Of a DNA stretch of 11,205 nt, positions 7,655 to 11,205 are shown in pieces. The stretch lies in assembly GCA_019419625.1 (NCBI GenBank), contig DXZO01000047.1, positions 9,331 to 20,535 on the forward strand, in the 5' to 3' direction. A program made the translations under genes and the position numbers. The DNA comes from Collinsella sp. GTDB lineage: Bacteria > Actinomycetota > Coriobacteriia > Coriobacteriales > Coriobacteriaceae. Every line of letters starts with the position of its first letter. Within the stretch, counting starts at the first letter, position 1. A model generated the notes under the pieces. It was not told where the DNA came from. It searched no databases and saw only the letters and a list, made by a program, of their open reading frames with translations.

Positions 7655-7680
7655 TGGTAAAACTCTTGACAGTTTTACCA
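7655..7680. promoter_or_regulatory. Perfect 26-bp operator-like palindrome
   Basis: Arms TGGTAAAACT (7655-7664) and AGTTTTACCA (7671-7680) are perfect 10-bp inverted repeats around a 6-bp spacer, CTTGAC. A TTGACA hexamer (7666-7671) sits across the spacer, as expected for an operator overlapping a -35 box. No matching -10 lies at 17 bp. The symmetric form suggests a dimeric regulator serving one or both divergent transcripts. Confidence 0.65.
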
Positions 7681-7691
7681 ATAAGGGTTTT

Positions 7692-7720
7692 TTGATTGTT
7701 GGTTTGACGTTTGGTAAAAC
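7692..7720 (+). promoter_or_regulatory. Candidate promoter for the HAD-thiN pair
   Basis: TTGATT (7692-7697), a 17-bp spacer, then TAAAAC (7715-7720) preceded by TGG as an extended -10. Both hexamers match consensus at 4 of 6 positions. The -10 falls in the left arm of the second operator-like repeat. Low confidence. Confidence 0.3.
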
Positions 7721-7742
7721 GTTTTTAGCAGGTTGTTTACCA
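7712..7742. promoter_or_regulatory. Second, imperfect TGGTAAAAC inverted repeat
   Basis: TGGTAAAAC (7712-7720) faces GTTTACCA (7735-7742), one T shorter than the upstream arm, with a 14-bp spacer. The left arm repeats 7655-7663 exactly, 57 bp downstream. It ends 22 nt before the HAD start codon, so a bound protein would cover the promoter or start region. Confidence 0.5.
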
Positions 7743-7764
7743 TTTGACATCGAAAGGTACATTT

Positions 7765-8454
7765 ATGTCCCAGACCGCCGCTCCCAATGTCGCTTTTATT
7801 TTCGATTGCGACGGCACGCTGGTTAATAGCACCCCCGTTTGGGCCTATGCCCAGCCCGAGTTATTACACCGCCACGGAGTTGACGTGACGGTCGACGATT
7901 TTGCCCAGTTTGAGCATTTGTCGCTCGAGGACGAGTGCCAGGCCTACCACGACACCTGGGGCATTGGAGCGAATGGCGAGGAGCTGTATCGCGAGCTGAG
8001 CGACATCCTGATCGATGGGTACTCCAAGGTGCCGCCGCGCGAGGGGCTCCTGGCATTTTTGGAGCAGACGAAGGCGGCGGGCATTGCCTTGTGCGTTGCC
8101 ACGTCCACGCCGGCCGAGCTGGTTAAGTCTGCGCTTGCGGGCGCCGGGCTCGACGCGTACATGGAGTTTGTTACCACGACGGGCGAGGCAGGACGCTCCA
8201 AACAGTTCCCCGACGTATACGAGCTGGCGCTGCGCCGCCTAGAAGAGCGCCACGGGCACAAGTTTGAGCGCGCGTGGGTGTTTGAGGACGCCGTCTTTGG
8301 CCTAAAGAGTTCTGGGGTCGCCGGCTTTAAGCGTGTAGGTATTTATGACCCGCACGGCCGCATGAAGCGCGACGATGTGCGCGCCAACTGCGATATCTTT
8401 ATCGACAGCTACGAGGAGCTGGATCTGGCCCGCGTGCTGGCGTTTGAGGGATAG
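7765..8454 (+). CDS. HAD-superfamily hydrolase, beta-phosphoglucomutase/phosphatase-like
   Basis: 229 aa, a subfamily IA HAD phosphatase. Motif I is DCDGT (nucleophile Asp14, Asp16), motif II lies in CVATST (Thr113/Ser114), motif III is Lys146 (GRSKQ) and motif IV is FEDAVFGL (Glu174, Asp175). An alpha-helical cap (about residues 20-90) sits between motifs I and II, as in beta-phosphoglucomutase and phosphoglycolate phosphatase. The substrate cannot be read from the sequence. Being next to the glycogen operon makes a sugar phosphate attractive, but this is inference. Start at the ATG at 7765, with AAAGG 8 nt upstream; a TTG at 7744 would only add seven residues. Divergent from glgB and 9 nt before thiN, so likely co-transcribed with thiN. 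The upstream palindromes suggest repressor control. Confidence 0.88.
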   Translation: MSQTAAPNVAFIFDCDGTLVNSTPVWAYAQPELLHRHGVDVTVDDFAQFEHLSLEDECQAYHDTWGIGANGEELYRELSDILIDGYSKVPPREGLLAFLEQTKAAGIALCVATSTPAELVKSALAGAGLDAYMEFVTTTGEAGRSKQFPDVYELALRRLEERHGHKFERAWVFEDAVFGLKSSGVAGFKRVGIYDPHGRMKRDDVRANCDIFIDSYEELDLARVLAFEG

Positions 8455-8463
8455 GCGAGGGCT

Positions 8464-9129
8464 GTGGCTTGTAAGGTATTAGTGGTCTGTGGTTCGCCCG
8501 TGGTGGCGAGCGCGGATCTGCTACGTCAGCTAGCGGGAGAGTGCGGCCACATTGTTGCCGTGGACCGCGGGCTCGACGCGCTGCTTGGCGCGGGACTGGG
8601 CTGCGACGTATATGTAGGGGATGCCGATACGGTGAGCGATACAGGTCGCGCGCTGGTCGATGCTGCCACCGACTTTGAAGTTGAGCGCCACGACCCGTAC
8701 AAGGACTATACCGACCTGGCTCTGGCGCTCGATTCCGTCCGCCGTCGCTGGTCGGGTGCCGAAGTGGTTGCGACCTGCGCCACCGGCGGCCGCCCCGACA
8801 TGGCCCTAAGCGTCCTAGGCTTACTAGCCAACTTCAAAGACGCCCCCGTCTGGATTGCCGAGGACGAGACCACGGCCCGCATTCTGCACGAAGGCGAATC
8901 CTGGACCATTGAGGGCGCCGAGGGCAAGACGTTCTCCATCATCGCCATTACCCCTGGGACGGTAGTAAGCGAACACGGCCTAGAATGGGAACTAGACCAC
9001 AGCCCCCTAGGCTTGTTAGCCGACACGGGCATCAGCAACATAGTCCGATCCACCGCAAAGATAGCCGTCCACCAAGGAACTGCAATAGCGTATTTGTTAC
9101 ATGAGGGTTTTCCTGGGACGGTGGGTTAA
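8464..9129 (+). CDS. thiN: Thiamine pyrophosphokinase
   Basis: 221 aa. It transfers pyrophosphate from ATP to thiamine to make thiamine diphosphate, in the cytoplasm. Visible family motifs: VAVDRGLDALL (31-41), GDADT in place of GDxDS (52-56), DPYKDYTDLALAL (77-89, the KDxTD motif) and ATGGRPD (106-112), then EHGLEWEL and GISNIV (189-194). The usual GGRxDH motif ends in Met113 instead of His, and GDxDS ends in Thr. GTG start at 8464 with GCGAGG just upstream; the gap to the HAD gene is 9 nt, so the pair is probably one transcript. The last eight codons and the stop lie in the left arm of an 82-nt hairpin (9105-9186). The C-terminal half uses CTA leucine codons more than its neighbours. Assignment is firm at family level. 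Confidence 0.9.
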   Translation: MACKVLVVCGSPVVASADLLRQLAGECGHIVAVDRGLDALLGAGLGCDVYVGDADTVSDTGRALVDAATDFEVERHDPYKDYTDLALALDSVRRRWSGAEVVATCATGGRPDMALSVLGLLANFKDAPVWIAEDETTARILHEGESWTIEGAEGKTFSIIAITPGTVVSEHGLEWELDHSPLGLLADTGISNIVRSTAKIAVHQGTAIAYLLHEGFPGTVG

Positions 9130-9186
9130 TTGACTGATTTTGACTTCGGCAAAATCAGTCAATTCAGCCCCGTCCCAGGAAAACCC
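9105..9186 (+). other. 82-nt near-perfect hairpin spanning the thiN stop
   Basis: The outer stem is 17 bp and perfect (9105-9121 with 9070+100 to 9186, i.e. 9170-9186). After a small internal loop comes a 15-bp perfect stem (9128-9142 with 9150-9164), capped by C-TTCG-G (9144-9149), a UUCG tetraloop, with A9143 bulged. The thiN TAA (9127-9129) is inside it. No T-run follows on either side, so it is not a classic intrinsic terminator, although it may still stop or protect the thiN transcript. It could also be a copy of a small palindromic repeat family. Confidence 0.85.
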
Positions 9187-9213
9187 GTAAGAAAAAGTTT
9201 CAACAAAAATCTC

Positions 9214-9242
9214 TTGCATCAAGCTAAACATTCCCCTATAGT
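9214..9242 (+). promoter_or_regulatory. Promoter of the tRNA-Ala gene
   Basis: TTGCAT (9214-9219), a 17-bp spacer and TATAGT (9237-9242), each close to the sigma-70 consensus. A start near 9249 would give a short 5' leader before the tRNA at 9256. Confidence 0.75.
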
Positions 9243-9255
9243 ACTACCTCGTCAC

Positions 9256-9331
9256 GGGGGCGTAGCTCAGCTGGGAGAGCGCTTGACTGGCAGTCAAGAG
9301 GTCAGGGGTTCGATCCCCCTCGTCTCCACCA
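9256..9331 (+). tRNA. tRNA-Ala (anticodon GGC)
   Basis: A full cloverleaf can be drawn: acceptor GGGGGCG (9256-9262) with CGTCTCC (9321-9327), D stem GCTC/GAGC, anticodon stem CTTGA/TCAAG around loop CTGGCAG (anticodon GGC at 9289-9291), T stem AGGGG/CCCCT with loop TTCGATC, discriminator A and an encoded CCA (9329-9331). The third acceptor pair is G-U, the known alanine identity element. It reads GCC (and GCU) codons. It has its own promoter and terminator. Confidence 0.97.
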
Positions 9332-9341
9332 TCGTGAATGC

Positions 9342-9372
9342 AAAGGCCTTCGGAATTTCGAAGGCCTTTTTT
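9342..9372 (+). terminator. Intrinsic terminator after tRNA-Ala
   Basis: An 11-bp stem, AAAGGCCTTCG (9342-9352) with CGAAGGCCTTT (9359-9369), 6-nt loop, running into TTTTTT (9367-9372). It starts 10 nt after the tRNA CCA end. Confidence 0.93.
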
Positions 9373-9640
9373 CATGCCAAAATACCTCGCGCCACAAACC
9401 ACTTCCACACCAACAAAAAGTTGCGCAATTTATTTCCCATGTCTGTACATAGTTTGTTAGACAAACGCAATTACCAGTGCAGCTCGCTGCCCCTTTTGGA
9501 CTTTAGGAACGCTTCTAATTATCGTCAGCACCCCAATAACCTGCGTCAACGTGAACAACTTCCCAAAACAACCCCCTTTAGCACGTCAAATGAACGATAT
9601 GTTGTCCAACGCAGCCCAAATCAGTTTCACTAACAGCTTG

Positions 9641-9649
9641 TGCTAAGAT
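9641..9649 (+). promoter_or_regulatory. Candidate extended -10 element
   Basis: TGC followed by TAAGAT (9644-9649) fits an extended -10; no good -35 lies 17 bp upstream. If used, it would give a leader of about 450 nt before the LoaP-like gene. Low confidence. Confidence 0.25.
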
Positions 9650-9781
9650 AACTAACGTTACATGGGTTCAACTGTGCTCACGGCTCCAGCAAGTCACAAA
9701 GCGCAGGGTCGATCAGCATCCGGCCGTAACGGCGGTGCCAGAAACACCACGAGCTCCAATAAAGAAGTCATGCGACGTTGT

Positions 9782-9816
9782 TTATTTGTATTGAGTTTAT
9801 TCTCAAATGCAAATAA
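9782..9816. repeat. AT-rich inverted repeat
   Basis: TTATTTG (9782-9788) pairs with CAAATAA (9810-9816), and TTGAG (9791-9795) with CTCAA (9802-9806), around the loop TTTATT; a G-U pair, an A-T pair and one bulged A join the two stems. It may be a protein binding site or a weak RNA hairpin. Its base composition contrasts with the genes on both sides. Confidence 0.55.
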
Positions 9817-9850
9817 GTATTAGATTGCATGCAATTACGTAGCAGTTCTT

Positions 9851-9910
9851 CAGCTGTTTGCGTGCGGTCCAGTTTTGAAATTACTTGACCGGCTCGCACG
9901 CAGTCAGCTG
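9851..9910. repeat. GC-rich 60-nt inverted repeat
   Basis: CAGCTG (9851-9856) pairs with CAGCTG (9905-9910), and GCGTGCG (9860-9866) with CGCACGC (9895-9901), with GTC/GAC pairing possible further in (9867-9869 with 9887-9889). No T-run follows. In the transcript it would form a hairpin upstream of the LoaP-like gene. Confidence 0.6.
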
Positions 9911-10006
9911 AGGTTGCAGGCATTCTTGCGATACGTGCTTGTGATCTCAGCGCTGCTTTTATACATACCGTTCACGGTGGGGCAGAGCCACGTGCTTGTC
10001 TGACTG

Positions 10007-10079
10007 GGCTCAGGGTTTGAATATGGAGCGCCTTCGCGCACAAGCGCCCTGGCGAAGCCATACCCAAACCCCGTGAGCC
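10007..10079 (+). promoter_or_regulatory. Long leader hairpin just upstream of the LoaP-like gene
   Basis: A 73-nt rod built of successive helices: GGCTCA/TGAGCC (10007-10012 with 10074-10079), GGGTTTG/CAAACCC (10013-10019 with 10065-10071), TATGG/CCATA (10022-10026 with 10058-10062) and CTTCGC/GCGAAG (10032-10037 with 10052-10057). The helices are separated by a two-base bulge, a 2x2 internal loop and a five-base bulge. It ends 29 nt before the GTG start. No U-tract follows, so it is not a plain terminator. LoaP proteins are known to depend on a hairpin in the leader RNA of their target operon; that this is such an element is inference. Confidence 0.6.
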
Positions 10080-10108
10080 ATACGTAAGACAGCAAGGGGG
10101 TGGTGCTC

Positions 10109-10654
10109 GTGTGGTATGTAATCCAGGTCATTAACGGTCGCGAAGACGTAATGCGCGAGCGCATTGAGCGTATCGTGCCGGCTGGTACCATGCAGGAGCT
10201 CTTTTATCCCCAATTTCAAACCGAGATCAAGGTACACGGCGAATGGGTCAATACGACCAAGCCGCTGTTCCCCGGTTATCTTATCTGCGACACGGCAGAT
10301 ACCCGTACCGTGCAACAGTATCTGCTTCGCATGGACGACTTTGCCCGGGTGCTATCCCAGGACGGTCAGTTTGTGCCGCTGGCAAAAGAAGAGGTCCAGC
10401 TTATTGGCAGCTTTACGCATAGGGGAGACCGCGTTGTGCCCATGAGCGAGGCCCTAAAAAACGGTGATCAGGTCGTAGTGACGGCAGGTCCACTGCTGGG
10501 CCACGAAGGCCTTATCAAAACCATTAACAGACGCAAAAACACTGCTTATTTGGAGCTCGACCTGTGCGGTCGACGCGTGACTACGCGCGTTGGTCTTGCC
10601 GTGCTTTCGGCCGAGCAGCGTGTAACGCGAAACCTTAAAAAGGCGATTGCCTAG
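10109..10654 (+). CDS. loaP: LoaP-like NusG-family transcription antiterminator
   Basis: 181 aa. NusG paralogs of the LoaP/RfaH/UpxY type ride on RNA polymerase and let it read through terminators in long operons, typically for polysaccharides or secondary metabolites. The N-terminal NGN domain starts with WYVIQVINGRED (2-13) and includes KPLFPGYLICD (about 51-61). A C-terminal KOW domain follows (LKNGDQVVVTAGPLLGHEG, then INRRKNTAYLELDL), where the GPL-G-EG and NRRK features recall LoaP more than housekeeping NusG. The start is taken at the GTG at 10109, 8 nt after AAGGGGG (10094-10100); GTGs at 10100 and 10103 overlap that site. It is followed 51 nt later, in the same frame, by a sugar transferase, so it probably controls its own operon in cis. 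LoaP versus another NusG-paralog subclass is not certain. Confidence 0.85.
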   Translation: MWYVIQVINGREDVMRERIERIVPAGTMQELFYPQFQTEIKVHGEWVNTTKPLFPGYLICDTADTRTVQQYLLRMDDFARVLSQDGQFVPLAKEEVQLIGSFTHRGDRVVPMSEALKNGDQVVVTAGPLLGHEGLIKTINRRKNTAYLELDLCGRRVTTRVGLAVLSAEQRVTRNLKKAIA

Positions 10655-10680
10655 CTGCGGGCGGTCACTACACAGAACAG

Positions 10681-10701
10681 GGAGGATCCCCGATTAGGGG
10701 A
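10681..10701 (+). promoter_or_regulatory. GGAGG ribosome site plus small hairpin before the sugar transferase
   Basis: GGAGG (10681-10685) lies 20 nt before the GTG at 10706, too far for normal use. Between them TCCCC (10687-10691) and GGGGA (10697-10701) form a 5-bp hairpin. Folding it would bring GGAGG to about 5 nt from the start, or would hide the alternative site AGGGG (10696-10700). Confidence 0.4.
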
Positions 10702-10705
10702 CGAA

Positions 10706-11205
10706 GTGTTGGAAGAGAACGTGTCGGATAAAACTCAATATGCAACGGATGCGCCCGTGGGGGCGGCGCTCATTGCTCAGGCTATGGACCGACGCGAGGG
10801 CGTCGGCCGTTACAAGGCCATGCAATCCATCGTGGACTGGGATCGTTCGCGCCTGGCCTACCGCGCCGTTAAGCGCGCCTTTGACATCGTGTTCAGCGGC
10901 TGCGTGCTGGCCGTCATAGCCGTACCCAGCCTCGTGCTTGCCGCGGCCATCCGCCTAGAGAGTGAGGGCAACCCCTTCTACAGCCAGATCCGAGTGGGAC
11001 AGACCCACCGCGACGGCAGCCTGTCGACCTTCCGCATGTGGAAGTTCCGCTCCATGTACAAGGACGCCGACGAGCGCCTGGCGGAGCTCAAGGAGCAGAA
11101 CGAGATCGCCGGCGCCATGTTCAAGATGAAGGAGGACCCCCGCGTCACCAGGATCGGGAAGTTCATCCGCAAGCATTCCATCGACGAGTTCCCGCAGTTT
11201 CTGAA
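10706..11205 (+). CDS. Polyprenyl-phosphate sugar-1-phosphate transferase, N-terminal part
   Basis: 166 codons are visible; the gene runs off the right edge. The family transfers a sugar-1-phosphate from a nucleotide sugar to undecaprenyl phosphate, the first membrane step of capsule, exopolysaccharide or glycan synthesis. A cytosolic N-terminal stretch of about 55 residues is followed by one hydrophobic segment (about 60-83, IVFSGCVLAVIAVPSLVLAA). Then come GNPFYSQIRVGQ (88-99), the family motif MWKFRSM (111-117), DPRVTRIGKF (144-153) and SIDEFPQ, whose Asp160-Glu161 correspond to the catalytic dyad known in PglC. Only one membrane segment precedes the domain, as in the short PglC/WcaJ-C-terminal type. 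Start GTG 10706; TTG 10709 and GTG 10721 are possible. It shares the frame and probably the transcript with the LoaP-like gene. The sugar used cannot be predicted. Confidence 0.9.
   Translation, partial: MLEENVSDKTQYATDAPVGAALIAQAMDRREGVGRYKAMQSIVDWDRSRLAYRAVKRAFDIVFSGCVLAVIAVPSLVLAAAIRLESEGNPFYSQIRVGQTHRDGSLSTFRMWKFRSMYKDADERLAELKEQNEIAGAMFKMKEDPRVTRIGKFIRKHSIDEFPQFL

Larger units (their letters stand above)
7434..7764. promoter_or_regulatory. Divergent intergenic region between glgB and the HAD gene
   Basis: 331 nt without a supported gene. It must hold promoters for both the leftward glycogen operon and the rightward HAD-thiN pair. The right half is AT-rich and has two copies of an inverted TGGTAAAAC element. 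The left half would form the structured leader of the glgB transcript. I see no convincing minus-strand promoter by eye. Confidence 0.7.
9373..10108. other. Long non-coding leader region upstream of the LoaP-like gene
   Basis: About 735 nt with no ORF that looks like a protein. It is less GC-rich than its surroundings, especially 9776-9840. It holds at least four inverted repeats: GTTTGT-TAG-ACAAAC (9452-9466), an AT-rich one (9782-9816), a GC-rich one (9851-9910) and a long one (10007-10079), plus the 12-bp palindrome ATTGCATGCAAT (9824-9835). It probably contains the promoter and 5' leader of the polysaccharide operon. A small RNA cannot be excluded. Confidence 0.6.

Noticed and set aside
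7655..7694. The first TGGTAAAACT palindrome followed by TTTTTT as an intrinsic terminator
   Set aside because: Eight bases separate stem and T-run, the stem is AT-rich, and no plus-strand gene lies upstream to be terminated. An operator fits better.
9130..9633. Plus-strand open frame of 167 codons after thiN
   Set aside because: It runs through the tRNA-Ala and its terminator; the GGVAQLGERLTGSQEVRGSIPLVSTI-like stretch is the well-known false translation of a tRNA. It has no ribosome site and no protein-like composition.
9721..9740. GGCGGT near 9735 as an RfaH-type ops element
   Set aside because: Only the first six bases resemble ops; the conserved remainder is absent and LoaP-type proteins are not known to use ops.
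9680..10079. GCTCACGG (9680-9687) and CCGTGAGC (10071-10078) as ends of an invertible promoter segment
   Set aside because: Only 8 bp match and the flanks diverge at once; expected by chance over this distance. No recombinase gene is visible.
9904..10191. Minus-strand open frame of 95 codons in the leader region
   Set aside because: It overlaps the leader hairpin and the start of the LoaP-like gene, has Ser/Thr-rich random composition, and shows no ribosome site or motif.

Overview
The window is GC-rich bacterial chromosome. Gene content and style (a GlgC/GlgD pair, a lysine/alanine-rich protein tail, a NusG-paralog leading a polysaccharide locus, GTG starts) fit the Actinomycetota class Coriobacteriia, with Collinsella-like gut bacteria the best guess. 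That placement is inference from gene content, not from a marker gene.

Region 1 (1-7433, minus strand) is a nearly complete glycogen operon, transcribed glgB > glgP > glgC > glgD > glgA, with glgA cut off by the left window edge. GlgC makes ADP-glucose, GlgD is its non-catalytic partner, GlgA extends the alpha-1,4 chain, GlgB adds branches and GlgP releases glucose-1-phosphate. glgC and glgD are tightly coupled (4-nt gap). The other three gaps (about 90-106 nt) each contain a GC-rich hairpin without a U-tract. GlgB is odd in two ways: a long Lys/Ala/Pro tail of the histone-H1/HupB kind, and Gly in place of the normally conserved His of GH13 region I.

Region 2 (7434-7764) is a divergent intergenic region with a 26-bp perfect operator-like palindrome and a second, imperfect copy 57 bp further on.

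Region 3 (7765-9372, plus strand) holds a beta-phosphoglucomutase-like HAD hydrolase, a thiamine pyrophosphokinase, an 82-nt near-perfect hairpin that begins inside the end of that gene, and a tRNA-Ala(GGC) with its own promoter and intrinsic terminator.

Region 4 (9373-10108) is about 735 nt without a convincing gene, holding several inverted repeats. The last and longest ends 29 nt before a LoaP-type NusG paralog (10109-10654). A sugar-phosphate transferase (10706 to the right edge) follows, so the right edge looks like the start of a capsule or exopolysaccharide operon with its own processive antiterminator. The leader RNA and this antiterminator are the best candidates for an undescribed regulatory system here.
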